Assembly: GCA_948467545.1 (NCBI GenBank)
Contig: CAOKER010000010.1
Location: forward strand, 19,360-83,359
Origin: an uncultured Eubacteriales bacterium
Lineage (GTDB): Bacteria; Bacillota; Clostridia; Oscillospirales; CAG-272
Reading direction: 5' to 3'
Length of the DNA: 64,000 nt
Below the pieces are notes generated by a model. The model did no database searches. It saw only the letters and a program-made list of their open reading frames with translations, and was not told the origin of the DNA. The position numbers were made by a program, and so were the translations under genes. Below, one piece after another: positions 35,482 through 44,722 of this stretch. The stretch's first letter is position 1; each line of letters starts with the position of its first letter.

Positions 35482-36732
35482 TCAAAACGCTTCGTTAAGG
35501 CACTCGATACCGTCTATTCTTATATCGAAGTAAGGAGCGGAACGGAATTCGGATTCATGGAAATATCCGTTGATTACAACCTTTGTGTCGGGCGTGTAAT
35601 CTGCGTCGGTATCAACGTCAGCCATATGGTCATCGGAAAGCTGATTGCCGTCAACCGTGAATTTTGTAACGTCAAATACATGAAGCGTTCCGTTTTCAAG
35701 ACTTTCTTTAACTTCTGCGAGCTTTTCGGCTGTACCATCAGCTGCAACGGCGGTATTGATGTCAGAAAGAACTACGGAATCTGTAGAAATATCTCCTACC
35801 CAATCAGTGTCGATTTTGTCTCCGTTCATAGCGCAGTTTATGATGTACTGCATGTAGGGAGCCCAGTTAATTGCAGAAGAAATGATAAACGTATTGGGGC
35901 ATGCATCTACTGTGCTGCCGTTGTACGAAACATTGGGAACGCCTGCCGCTTGGCATGCTGTCGGAGCGCCCATCGAATCGGCATGCTGCGAGATAAGCTT
36001 GCACCCGCTTGAAATAAGAGCGTTTGCCGCTTCTTTCTCAGCGGCTTCGTTGTACCAGCTTCCGGTAAACTGAACCTTCATGGTTGCCGTCGGGCAGACT
36101 GACTGAGCGCCGAGGAAGAAAGAAGTATAACCGGATATAACTTCCGCATATGTGTAAGCTCCGACATATCCTATAACAGCATCTGCAGCGGAAAACTTAC
36201 CGTCTTCAATCATTTCATTGAGCTTGAGTCCTGCCGCGACGCCTGCAAGATAACGTCCTTCATAAATAGATGCGAATGCGTTATGGTAATTGTCGAGACC
36301 TTCTGTGTGAGCTCTTGTACCGGTAGCGTGGCAAAATTCCACATTCGGGTATTTCTGAGCTGCCTCTATCATATAGGACTCATGTCCGAAGCTGTCTGCA
36401 AATATAAGCGAACAGCCCTGATCTACCAGGTCTTCGCATGCTTCAAGGCATTCCTGTCCCTCAGGTACATTTGTTTTCAGAATAACCTGAGAATCTGTAA
36501 GAGAAAGAGCTTTCTGAGCTTCTTCAACGGCGTTTATAAAGTTAAGATCGTATGTAGAGTTCTTGTCATGAAGAAAAATGAACCCTACCTTGAATGATTT
36601 GTCGCCGTCATCCGCCTTGTCGCCTGTCTCCGCTTCGCCGCCGGGCGTTTTGGAAGAACAGGATGCTGCCATAACCGCAACAGACGCGATCATGACAAGC
36701 GCAAGGGCAATTGAAAATATTTTTTTCAGCAT
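35482..36732 (-). CDS. BMP-family substrate-binding lipoprotein (purine nucleoside type)
   Basis: The 416-residue protein has a lipoprotein signal (IALALVMIASVAVMAASC, Cys at about 25), a Gly/Asp-rich linker and a BMP/PnrA-like periplasmic-binding fold (VGFIFLHDKNSTYDLNFINA, and DAVIGYVGAYTYAEVISGYT). Members bind purine nucleosides or related bases at the outer face of the membrane and deliver them to the permeases. GGAGG precedes the start. The gene is preceded by its own promoter and a leader of about 190 bases and followed by a terminator. The neighbouring adenine deaminase supports a purine substrate; this is inference. Confidence 0.92.
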   Translation of the reverse strand: MLKKIFSIALALVMIASVAVMAASCSSKTPGGEAETGDKADDGDKSFKVGFIFLHDKNSTYDLNFINAVEEAQKALSLTDSQVILKTNVPEGQECLEACEDLVDQGCSLIFADSFGHESYMIEAAQKYPNVEFCHATGTRAHTEGLDNYHNAFASIYEGRYLAGVAAGLKLNEMIEDGKFSAADAVIGYVGAYTYAEVISGYTSFFLGAQSVCPTATMKVQFTGSWYNEAAEKEAANALISSGCKLISQHADSMGAPTACQAAGVPNVSYNGSTVDACPNTFIISSAINWAPYMQYIINCAMNGDKIDTDWVGDISTDSVVLSDINTAVAADGTAEKLAEVKESLENGTLHVFDVTKFTVDGNQLSDDHMADVDTDADYTPDTKVVINGYFHESEFRSAPYFDIRIDGIECLNEAF

Positions 36733-36923
36733 TTGTTTTATCCTCCGTTTTTTACAAATTGTGATGATAATACTGCAGTAACAGCATTAAAATAAATTAA
36801 CACCGAACAAATACAACATAGATTATGTCGGTATTGCGCATGAAGTATTGCGAGTCACACTGACAGAAGATGCATTATCCGATGTAAATATGTACAGCGG
36901 CGTAAAAACCGCTTACTGCTTTA

Positions 36924-36952
36924 ATAATACAACTTTTTCAAGCTTTTGTCAA
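36924..36952 (-). promoter_or_regulatory. Sigma-A promoter of the purine transport operon
   Basis: On the minus strand TTGACA (36947-36952) and TATTAT (36924-36929) with 17-base spacing. The transcript would have a leader of about 185 bases before the lipoprotein start. That leader holds an 8-base direct repeat (GTATTGCG, twice within 22 bases near 36835-36856) but no purine riboswitch core that I can find. Confidence 0.75.
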
Positions 36953-37056
36953 CAAAAAGTAAACACTGAAACAATATTTTAAATAGTATATTGTAATTTG
37001 TTTTCAAAACAAATAGCGTGCTTGTGTAAAATGACAAGACGAATGTATAAAAGTAA

Positions 37057-38757
37057 TTAAATTAACTTGAATTGATTTACGTCAAATACACCGAGTGTGG
37101 TAAGACGGAGAGAAGGTATTACCGGAAGACTTACAAAGGACAATGTCATAAACGGATCTATATTATTGCTTACTCCGAGAGAATGTGCGGCGGAACGGAG
37201 ATTGTTTATTCGCTCCGCTGTCTCATACGCCGGTAAAAATGTCATAAGTCCTCCGACGGGAAGATCCAGTTCGGATATTATTTTACCGTCATCGATTACA
37301 ACCATACCTCCGCGCAGTTCTTTAAGTCTGTTTACGGCGGCGACCATGTCCGAATCTGATACCCCGGCGACGATTATATTGTGAGAATCGTGCGCGACGG
37401 TTGTCGCGACCGCGCCCCGTTTCAGTCCATATCCGGAAAGCAGAGCCGTTCCTATGTGACCGGTCGCTTTAAACCGTTCGATAACGCTCAGCTTTATTAT
37501 ATCACGGCTTATGTCGACGCCGGGGGCTTTGCCTCCGTTTTTTGTGATTATCTGCCACGGGGTAAGCTGTATAATATATTCCGGCGTTCGTTTGAGCGCA
37601 AAGCTTTCCTCATTAAGCGGGGCGGGATTGACTGTGTTGGTGATTCTTTCGGAGAGAGCGGAGTCGATTACAGGCGTTTTCCATTCGCTTATGCTCTCAG
37701 AAGTTATTAATTCTCCCCCTTTATATACTTTTTCTATTTTTACTTTTTGGAGGTTGCTTATTAGTACAATGTCAGCCTTATATCCCGGAGCGATGGCGCC
37801 CGTATCTTTTAATCCGAATCGCTGTGCTGCGCCGAATGATGCTACAGCATATGCCGTTTCGGGCTTTATTCCGAACTGAATTGCGCGCCGAATGATGTGG
37901 TCTATATGGCCTTCTTCAATTATGTCGGAGGGGTGCTTGTCATCGCATGAAAAGACGCATCTTCCGGGATATTTGTTCAGTACGGGAATCAGAGCTTCGA
38001 GATTTTTGCAGGCGGTACCTTCACGTATCATAATCCATTGACCGCGCCTAAGCTTCTCGAAAGCTTCCTCCGAGGTGGTACACTCGTGATCTGAGCTTAT
38101 TCCCGCGGCGCAGTATGCTGACAGCTGAGGACCTGCAAGACCGGGAGCATGTCCGTCAATTTTCTTGTCAAATTCGGCTGCGGCGGAAATTTTTGCAAGG
38201 ACTTCTTCGTCGGCGGAAAGCACGCCCGGATAATTCATCATTTCGGCAAGTCCGAGTACGCGCTCATTTTTCATATACTTTTTTATTTCCGTATGTTTAA
38301 GTACGGCGCCTGTTTCATCTACATAGCTTGCAGGAACGCAGGAGGGAATCATAAAGAATATATCTATCGGAAGGTTTTCAGTTGCCGCAAGCATGTAATC
38401 GATTCCGTCCGTGCCTGCGACATTTGCAAGCTCGTGAGGATCTGTGATGATTGCCGAGGTACCGTGCAGAGCCGTGATTTTAGAAAATTCTGACGGTGAT
38501 ATAAAAGTGCTTTCAAGATGAATATGTCCGTCTATAAATCCCGGCACGGCATAATTTCCGCCGGCGTCCTCAACCGCTTCCGCTTCCGCATTGTCCGGCG
38601 CATGGGAATCCGCAATATATCCGTTTACTACCGATATATTGGATTTTTCAAATTCGCCTGTAAACACATTGAGCGCCATGCAGTTCTTAATGAGAAGATC
38701 GGCTTTTTTTCGTCCGACGGCGGTTTCTATGCAGTCTTTGATATTTTTTCTTTTCAT
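37057..38757 (-). CDS. ade: Adenine deaminase
   Basis: The 566-residue amidohydrolase has the adenine deaminase layout: VPGFIDGHIHLESTFISPSE (metal-binding HxH), ITDPHELANVAG, the EMMNYPG segment, GHAPGL and the ISSDHECTTSEEAFEKLRRG region, plus the C-terminal ade-specific domain with VAHDSHNIIVAGV and PVGGLMTFL. It converts adenine to hypoxanthine and ammonia, feeding the guanine/hypoxanthine salvage route. AAGGA lies 11 bases before the start. It lies upstream of the BMP transport genes on the same strand with its own promoter, which suggests a purine-use block. Confidence 0.95.
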   Translation of the reverse strand: MKRKNIKDCIETAVGRKKADLLIKNCMALNVFTGEFEKSNISVVNGYIADSHAPDNAEAEAVEDAGGNYAVPGFIDGHIHLESTFISPSEFSKITALHGTSAIITDPHELANVAGTDGIDYMLAATENLPIDIFFMIPSCVPASYVDETGAVLKHTEIKKYMKNERVLGLAEMMNYPGVLSADEEVLAKISAAAEFDKKIDGHAPGLAGPQLSAYCAAGISSDHECTTSEEAFEKLRRGQWIMIREGTACKNLEALIPVLNKYPGRCVFSCDDKHPSDIIEEGHIDHIIRRAIQFGIKPETAYAVASFGAAQRFGLKDTGAIAPGYKADIVLISNLQKVKIEKVYKGGELITSESISEWKTPVIDSALSERITNTVNPAPLNEESFALKRTPEYIIQLTPWQIITKNGGKAPGVDISRDIIKLSVIERFKATGHIGTALLSGYGLKRGAVATTVAHDSHNIIVAGVSDSDMVAAVNRLKELRGGMVVIDDGKIISELDLPVGGLMTFLPAYETAERINNLRSAAHSLGVSNNIDPFMTLSFVSLPVIPSLRLTTLGVFDVNQFKLI

Positions 38758-38825
38758 GTGTATATCAATCCTTTACCGAAAATTTGAAGTCTGTATTTAT
38801 GGTCCGACCGATATTATACCATAAT

Positions 38826-38885
38826 TTGCGGTCAAACCGCAATGCTTTGTGGCTTTGCTTGGTACAATCGCTGTCTGTGACAGCG
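38826..38885 (-). other. Two perfect hairpins in the adenine deaminase leader
   Basis: TTGCGGT-CAA-ACCGCAA (38826-38842) and CGCTGTC-TGT-GACAGCG (38869-38885) both lie in the leader between the ade promoter and start codon. They have three-base loops and no T-run. They could be protein-binding operators or part of a regulatory leader. I do not recognise them. Confidence 0.4.
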
Positions 38886-38925
38886 AAACAAAACTTGCTG
38901 ATCGAAAGGCTTTGGCTTTGAAGTT

Positions 38926-38954
38926 ATTGTATCACAAATTTACGGTTTATTCAA
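38926..38954 (-). promoter_or_regulatory. Sigma-A promoter of ade
   Basis: On the minus strand TTGAAT (38949-38954) and TACAAT (38926-38931) with 17-base spacing. The resulting leader is about 160 bases and contains the two hairpins at 38826-38885. A TATAAT-like sequence at about 38813-38818 could be a second, weaker promoter. Confidence 0.6.
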
Positions 38955-39003
38955 TGCCGTTTAAGGTAAAAATTTATTTCAGTTTGAAATTATATAAATT
39001 TTA

Positions 39004-39033
39004 TTGACACAATAACACATAATATTTTATAAT
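39004..39033 (+). promoter_or_regulatory. Sigma-A promoter of the dockerin-protein cluster
   Basis: TTGACA (39004-39009) and TATAAT (39028-39033) with an 18-base spacer, 65 bases before the LRR protein gene. The three downstream secreted-protein genes are closely spaced (12 and 137 bases) and no strong terminator lies between the first two, so they are probably cotranscribed. Confidence 0.75.
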
Positions 39034-39098
39034 TAATTAATAATTAAAAACAATTTTATAAAAATAAAATATCAACTGATTTGAAAGGAAGTTATTGG

Positions 39099-42000
39099 AT
39101 GAAAGGGAGCAAAAAGATTTTATCACTGTTTGTTGCCTCTGTGATTATGTTTACGTCGCTGCGACTGACGGAGATAACGGCGGCGGACAGTTTTTTTAGC
39201 GGTTCTTATACTTATACAGTAGGTGAAAAAAACGAAGCGACGATAACAGCGTATAACGGAAATTCCTATTATGTTGACGTTCCGGAGGAAATCGACGGAT
39301 ATAAGGTTACGGCAATAGGCTTGTATGCGTTTGAGGAAAAATCTGTGCGGAGTGTGACATTGCCCGATACGGTTGTTTCCATAGGATATGGCGCGTTTCG
39401 GGACTGTAAATTTCTTTCACAAATAGAAATGTCGGGCGGTATTACAGCAATTGATGGATCCGCGTTCAGCGGTTGTACTTCTTTGACAGACATAACGATT
39501 CCAGACAGTGTTACGACAATAGGAGACGGAGCTTTTGAACGTTGTACTTATTTGAAAAATGTAAAGCTGTCAAAAAATCTTGCATATTTGGGCGGCGGAG
39601 CGTTCGGAGAGACGGCGATAGAGAGCATCGAGATACCGAAGTCGCTTGACGAGTGCGGAGCTTGGTTTAAATATGATTGTGAAATTAACGGAACAACGTA
39701 TAGCTCGATAAGCTGCGGACCGTTCTGTTTCTGTGATAGCTTGAAAAATGTTGCTTTTGAGACGGGAGTTACTAAGATACCGCGGTATTTATTTGCCGGA
39801 TGTACAGGGCTTGAGGAGATAACCGTGCCTGACACGGTGACGGTGATTGAATGTGAAGCTTTTAATGACTGCCTGAGTCTGAAAAGCGCTGCAATCGGGA
39901 ATGCCGTTACGGAGATTCAAGACAGTGTTTTCGGGTGGTGCATATCTTTGACAGACATAACGATTCCCGACAGCGTTACGACAATAGGTGAGAATGCGTT
40001 TGATAATTGTATCTCTTTGAAAAGCGTAAAGCTGTCAAAAAATCTTGCACATTTGGGCGGCGGAGCGTTCGGAGCGACGGCGATAGAGAGCATCGAGATA
40101 CCGAAGTCGCTTGACGAGTGCGGAGCTTGGTTTAAATATGATTGTGAAATTAACGGAACAACGTATAGCTCGATAAGCTGCGGACCGTTCTGTTTCTGTG
40201 ATAGCTTGAAAAATGTTGCTTTTGAGACGGGAGTTACTAAGATACCGCGGTATTTATTTGCCGGATGTACAGGGCTTGAGGAGATAACCGTGCCTGACAC
40301 GGTGACGGTGATTGAATATGAAGCTTTTAATGACTGCCTGGGTCTGAAAAGCGCTGCAATCGGGAATGCCGTTACGGAGATTCAAGACAGTGCTTTCGGG
40401 TGGTGCATATCTTTGACGGACATAACAATACCCGACAGTGTTACGTCAATAGGACACTCTGTATTCAATCAGTGTACGTCCCTGCCGAAAGTAACATTGC
40501 CCGACAGTGTTGCGTCGGTCGGAGAAAGTGTATTTGAAAACTGCACGTCGCTTGAGAGTATAAATTTACCGAATGCGATTTCGCTTATAACTATGTCGAT
40601 GTTTCAAGGCTGTTCAGCTCTTAAAACAGTCGAGCTGCCGTCATCCGTTTCGGAGATAGACGTTTCCGCATTTGAGAGCTGTACGGCGCTTGAAAGCGTC
40701 ACCTTCAAAGACGGCAAAGCTTCGCTTGCGACGATAGGTTACAGCGCGTTCCGCGGCTGTACGGCGCTTAAAGAAGCTCCGCTTCCTGAAACGGTTGTCG
40801 AAATAGACGGGAATGCGTTTGAAAACTGTACTTCGCTTATAAGAGCATATATTCCGCGGTCGAAAATGACAATAGGTTCCGGAGCGTTCAAAGGTTGTTC
40901 ATCCTTGAGCGACCTGAAATTCTCCGATTACAGCATTGCGGCGGTAAAAAGCGATACTTTTATGGACTGTCGGGGACTTGAGGAGGTTATACTGCCCAAA
41001 GGACTTGCGGCAATCGACAGTCAGGCGTTCAGAAACGATACTTCACTTACGTCCGTCACAATTCCGGAATCCGTTATAAGCATTGACGGTACGGCATTTT
41101 CCTATCCTGAAAGGACAACTGTTTACGGCGTAGCGGGCAGCTACGCGGAAGTCTTTGCAGGCGAGGGCGGATTTAAATTTAACGGCGTCGGAATTGAGGC
41201 CGAGGGAATAGCTCCGTCGAACGGTGTTGAAAGTATAATCTTAGACGTCGGCGAGATGTATCGCGCGGAATTTGAGTGTTATCCCGAAAACACGACCGAT
41301 ATTATTACTTTAACGTCATCCTCAAACAGCGTGACTGTAAACATGCACAATATATATGCGGAATATTCCGGAAACGCAGTTGTGACGGCGTGTGCAAGCA
41401 GCGGCGTGACATGCGAGTTGTACGTTCATGTACGCGGCGTTGAAAAAATTTCCGTTACGACTACCGCCGACAAGCCGACATATATGCTCGGTGAAGAAAT
41501 TGACAGAACGGGGTTTTCGGTCTGGGTTATCTATGACGACGGTTCGTTCAGGGAAATTACCGATTATGTAATAAGCGGCTTTGACAGCTCTGCGGAGGGA
41601 GTTTGTCCCGTTACGGTTTCGTGGACGACGGCGAACGGTTATACATATGAAACTATTCTGGAGGTTTTGATAGTTGATCCCTCTCCAAAGCTTACCGGAA
41701 TTTATATAAAGACGCTGCCCGAAAAACGCGAATACGGTCTCAGAGAAACGCTTGATCTGACGGGAATGACGGTTGAAGGAACCTATACCGACGGTTCTGT
41801 CAAAGTAATTCCGCTGTCGGAATACACTGTAAACGGATATAATGCTCTGAAAAACGGAATTCAGACGATAACAGTTTCCTGCGGCGGTTTTTCGGATACG
41901 TTTACCGTTGCGGTAGGACAAGGCTTTGACGAATGCATACATACGAATACGACGCATTATGACGCCGTTGCGTCTACCTGCAGGATACACGGTCATGCTG

Positions 42001-43040
42001 CGTATACGGTTTGCGACGAATGCGGAGAGGTGATTGAAGGTTCGGACGCAGAGCTTCCTTTGTCCGATCATACCGGAGGCGAGGCAACCTGTAATAAGCG
42101 GGCGGTGTGCGCAGCCTGCGGCGAGGAGTACGGACAATCAGACAGCCTGAATCACGCGGGAGGCATAGAAGTGAGAAATTCCGTTTCCGCGTCCTGTGGC
42201 GCGGACGGGTATACCGGTGATACATATTGTAAGGGCTGCGGTCAAAAGATTATGACAGGCGCCGTCATTTCGGCGACCGGTGAACACAACTATATAGAAA
42301 AAGCAAGCATAGAGTATCTGAAATCTCCGGCTTCCTCCGATAGAAAAGCGGTATATTACAAGAGCTGTTCCGTTTGCGGAAAAAAATCTTCGGAAACCTT
42401 TGAATACGGTGAAAAGCTTCCGGAGGACGGTTCGGCACGCATTGCGGTTGAGAGCAAAACCGTTTTGAAGGGTACGGAATTTACCGTCTCTGTTGTTATA
42501 GAAAACAATCCGGGCTTTGCATATTTGGAATTAACTCCGACATATTCGGACAGTCTTACACTTGTGGGTGTGAAGAACGGCGGGCTTATCGGTGATCTTA
42601 CGCAGGGAAAGCAATACGTTTGGGTTGCGGATAACGATGTTTACGGCGCCGGGACGCTGATGACGTTTACGTTTACAACGGCGGACAGTATCGGCGCAGG
42701 CAGTTATGAAGTGGGCTTTGTATTGAGAAGCTGTGTAAATTATGACGAGCAGAATGTGAATATTTCGATTGTGAACGGTACGGTGGAAGTTGTTGATTTC
42801 ACATACGGAGACGCGAACGGAGACCGGGCGGTAAACGGGCAGGATGTTGTGCGGATTAAAAAATATCTTGCAAATTATGATTACGAAACACAGACGTCTG
42901 CCGTAGGCATCAATGCGGGAGCAGACGCAAACGGCGACGGCAGCATTAACGGACAGGATGTTGTACGGCTTAAAAAATACTTGGCTAATTACGATTATGA
43001 GACAAATACCTCTACGATCGTACTTGGGCCGCAAAACTAA
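39099..43040 (+). CDS. Large secreted BspA-type LRR protein with Ig-like, Cys-rich, cohesin-like and dockerin modules
   Basis: The 1313-residue protein starts at ATG 39099 (AAAGGA upstream). Modules in order: signal peptide (residues 1-30); many BspA-like LRR_5 repeats of the ITIPDSVTTIGxxAFxxC type (about 45-690); two bacterial Ig-like segments with a YDDGSFREI/YTDGSVKVI pattern (about 780-940); a Cys-rich domain with CDECGEV and CAACGEEYG pairs (about 945-1065); a cohesin-like beta domain (about 1112-1228, beginning RIAVESKTVLKGTEFTVSVV); and a dockerin pair with calcium loops DANGDRAVNGQD and DANGDGSINGQD. It would be secreted and may take part in a cohesin-dockerin surface complex. There is no LPXTG or SLH anchor. 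A 465-bp segment is duplicated inside the LRR region. Confidence 0.9.
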   Translation: MKGSKKILSLFVASVIMFTSLRLTEITAADSFFSGSYTYTVGEKNEATITAYNGNSYYVDVPEEIDGYKVTAIGLYAFEEKSVRSVTLPDTVVSIGYGAFRDCKFLSQIEMSGGITAIDGSAFSGCTSLTDITIPDSVTTIGDGAFERCTYLKNVKLSKNLAYLGGGAFGETAIESIEIPKSLDECGAWFKYDCEINGTTYSSISCGPFCFCDSLKNVAFETGVTKIPRYLFAGCTGLEEITVPDTVTVIECEAFNDCLSLKSAAIGNAVTEIQDSVFGWCISLTDITIPDSVTTIGENAFDNCISLKSVKLSKNLAHLGGGAFGATAIESIEIPKSLDECGAWFKYDCEINGTTYSSISCGPFCFCDSLKNVAFETGVTKIPRYLFAGCTGLEEITVPDTVTVIEYEAFNDCLGLKSAAIGNAVTEIQDSAFGWCISLTDITIPDSVTSIGHSVFNQCTSLPKVTLPDSVASVGESVFENCTSLESINLPNAISLITMSMFQGCSALKTVELPSSVSEIDVSAFESCTALESVTFKDGKASLATIGYSAFRGCTALKEAPLPETVVEIDGNAFENCTSLIRAYIPRSKMTIGSGAFKGCSSLSDLKFSDYSIAAVKSDTFMDCRGLEEVILPKGLAAIDSQAFRNDTSLTSVTIPESVISIDGTAFSYPERTTVYGVAGSYAEVFAGEGGFKFNGVGIEAEGIAPSNGVESIILDVGEMYRAEFECYPENTTDIITLTSSSNSVTVNMHNIYAEYSGNAVVTACASSGVTCELYVHVRGVEKISVTTTADKPTYMLGEEIDRTGFSVWVIYDDGSFREITDYVISGFDSSAEGVCPVTVSWTTANGYTYETILEVLIVDPSPKLTGIYIKTLPEKREYGLRETLDLTGMTVEGTYTDGSVKVIPLSEYTVNGYNALKNGIQTITVSCGGFSDTFTVAVGQGFDECIHTNTTHYDAVASTCRIHGHAAYTVCDECGEVIEGSDAELPLSDHTGGEATCNKRAVCAACGEEYGQSDSLNHAGGIEVRNSVSASCGADGYTGDTYCKGCGQKIMTGAVISATGEHNYIEKASIEYLKSPASSDRKAVYYKSCSVCGKKSSETFEYGEKLPEDGSARIAVESKTVLKGTEFTVSVVIENNPGFAYLELTPTYSDSLTLVGVKNGGLIGDLTQGKQYVWVADNDVYGAGTLMTFTFTTADSIGAGSYEVGFVLRSCVNYDEQNVNISIVNGTVEVVDFTYGDANGDRAVNGQDVVRIKKYLANYDYETQTSAVGINAGADANGDGSINGQDVVRLKKYLANYDYETNTSTIVLGPQN
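39563..40411 (+). repeat. Recent 465-bp tandem duplication inside the LRR gene
   Basis: Bases 39563-39946 and 40028-40411 are nearly identical, at an offset of exactly 465 bases (155 codons). I count five base differences over these 384 bases. A more divergent third start of the same unit follows at about 40412. The unit contains about six LRR_5 repeats, including one long repeat with a GAWFKYDCEINGTTYSSISC insert. Confidence 0.85.
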
Positions 43041-43052
43041 GGGGGTATAGAC

Positions 43053-44585
43053 TTGAAACGAGCCTTGTCAGTTATGCTTTGTTTGATACTCATGGTAATG
43101 TCGGTAAATTGGACGACAGTTTTTTCGTCAGCGTCGGAAGTGCCGTCCGTTATTTGCGAAAGCAGGGAATGCGTTCCCGGCGATACTGTTACGGTGGACG
43201 TGAACTTGATAAATAATCCGGGAATTATGTATTTGGAGATAACGCCCGTATATTCTTCCGAGCTTGGTGCTCCGACTGTTCGGAACGGCTCCGTTATTTC
43301 GGATTTGACAATGGGCAAACAGTATATCTGGACGGCGGACAACGATATAAATGCAAACGGTACGCTCGTAACTTTGACTTTTACCGTTGACGAATCGGTT
43401 GCGCCGGGGGACTATTCCGTAGGTTTTATCTTCCGTTCGGCCTATAATTACAATGAAGCTTCGGTTTCTTTCACCGTGATACCGGCGATTGTCAGCGTAA
43501 AAGAAAAACCTGTTCCCGTTACCGGTTTGGAGCTTGATAAAAAGGCGGCACGGGTTGAAACGGGTGACGAAACTCTGACCTTGATTCCGATATTTTATCC
43601 GGATGCGGCGACCGATAAAAATCTGAGGTGGAGCAGTTCCGATGACAGCGTTGCGGCTGTTTCCGGCGGCGTGGTAAGGCTGCTCAAAAAGGGAGTGGTG
43701 ACAATTACCGCGGAGACGGAAGACGGCGGTTATACGGCTTCCTGTATTGTTACAATCAGCTGCTCTCATCGCATGGGTACGGATTATCCGTCCGAAGCTT
43801 CTACCTGTACTAAGCACGGTCATGCGGCGTACACGGTCTGCGGCGAATGCGGAGAGGTGATTGACGGCTCGGACGCTGAGCTTCCTCTGGCCGAACATAC
43901 CGGAGGCGAGGCGGCTTGTAATAAGCGGGCGGTTTGCGCAGCCTGCGGTGCTGAATACGGAGATATCGATTCAAAGAATCATAAGAATATAGAATTTCGC
44001 GGCGAAAAGCCTGCTACCGCTGCCGAGGCGGGCAATATTAATTATTATTTCTGTAAAGACTGCGGAAAATGTTTTTCGGAAGAAAATTGTACGGAAGAAA
44101 TCAGCAAAGAAAGCACCTTGATTGATAAGCTTGCTCCGGAAATAATTGAAGGCGTGGGTTTAAAGGTCGGCGAAGGCTCTGCGGCGGAGCTGTCGTTTAA
44201 ATCTAACGCAGCCTTTGACGATTTCATCCGGGTTGAGCTTAACGGTAAAACTCTTGATGAAAACAGCTATACGGTGCATGAAGGCAGCATCGTTGTTAAG
44301 CTCAATTCCGAATACGTTGCCTCATTGCTTGCGGGAGAGTATACTTTAGGGATTATATCGGTGAGCGGTACGGCTTCTGCCGTTTTTACCGTAACGCCAA
44401 ATAAACTTTCGATTATCGGCGATGTTAACGGCGACGGAAGAATGGATACCAAGGATATTGTCCGACTTATGAAGAAAATATCCGGACAGGATGTAACTGT
44501 TACGGACGCTGATATCAACGGCGACGGCAGAGTTGATGCAAAGGATATTGTAAGGCTTATGAAAATGATTGCCGCGGCAGATTAA
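43053..44585 (+). CDS. Secreted protein with cohesin-like, Ig-like, Cys-rich and dockerin modules
   Basis: The 510-residue protein starts with TTG 43053 (AAGGGGG 7 bases upstream), 12 bases after the LRR gene. Modules: signal peptide (residues 1-27); cohesin-like domain (about 30-147) that closely resembles the one in the LRR protein (LTMGKQYIWTADND against LTQGKQYVWVADND); a BIG_2-type Ig-like domain (about 152-238); a Cys-rich domain (about 240-360, CGECGEV and CAACGAEYG); an unassigned beta domain (about 370-450); and a dockerin pair with DVNGDGRMDTKD and DINGDGRVDAKD. A protein with both a cohesin and a dockerin is an adaptor in known cellulosomes; that role here is inference. Confidence 0.9.
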   Translation: MKRALSVMLCLILMVMSVNWTTVFSSASEVPSVICESRECVPGDTVTVDVNLINNPGIMYLEITPVYSSELGAPTVRNGSVISDLTMGKQYIWTADNDINANGTLVTLTFTVDESVAPGDYSVGFIFRSAYNYNEASVSFTVIPAIVSVKEKPVPVTGLELDKKAARVETGDETLTLIPIFYPDAATDKNLRWSSSDDSVAAVSGGVVRLLKKGVVTITAETEDGGYTASCIVTISCSHRMGTDYPSEASTCTKHGHAAYTVCGECGEVIDGSDAELPLAEHTGGEAACNKRAVCAACGAEYGDIDSKNHKNIEFRGEKPATAAEAGNINYYFCKDCGKCFSEENCTEEISKESTLIDKLAPEIIEGVGLKVGEGSAAELSFKSNAAFDDFIRVELNGKTLDENSYTVHEGSIVVKLNSEYVASLLAGEYTLGIISVSGTASAVFTVTPNKLSIIGDVNGDGRMDTKDIVRLMKKISGQDVTVTDADINGDGRVDAKDIVRLMKMIAAAD

Positions 44586-44722
44586 TCCGTTGGAAGTTTT
44601 GATAAATATATCGTTAGAAACAATCGAGGACAAATTGGAACTGAGACGGAAATATTATGAAAAATGCGGAAATCTTCAAATCACCGCATACTTTTTCACG
44701 TCAGAAAGGCATGGTAATTCAA

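Noticed and set aside
36733..36920. Purine riboswitch in the leader of the BMP lipoprotein gene
   Set aside because: I looked for the conserved junction and loop bases of the purine aptamer and did not find them. The leader may still be regulatory.
38813..38842. Second promoter for ade using TTGCGG and TATAAT
   Set aside because: The -35 box is poor and overlaps a hairpin; the promoter at 38,926-38,954 is better. Kept only as a possibility.
41322..42137. Long open frame on the minus strand inside the LRR gene (over 270 codons)
   Set aside because: It lies opposite well-supported Ig-like and Cys-rich domains, is rich in Arg and His as expected of an antisense shadow, and has no ribosome binding site.
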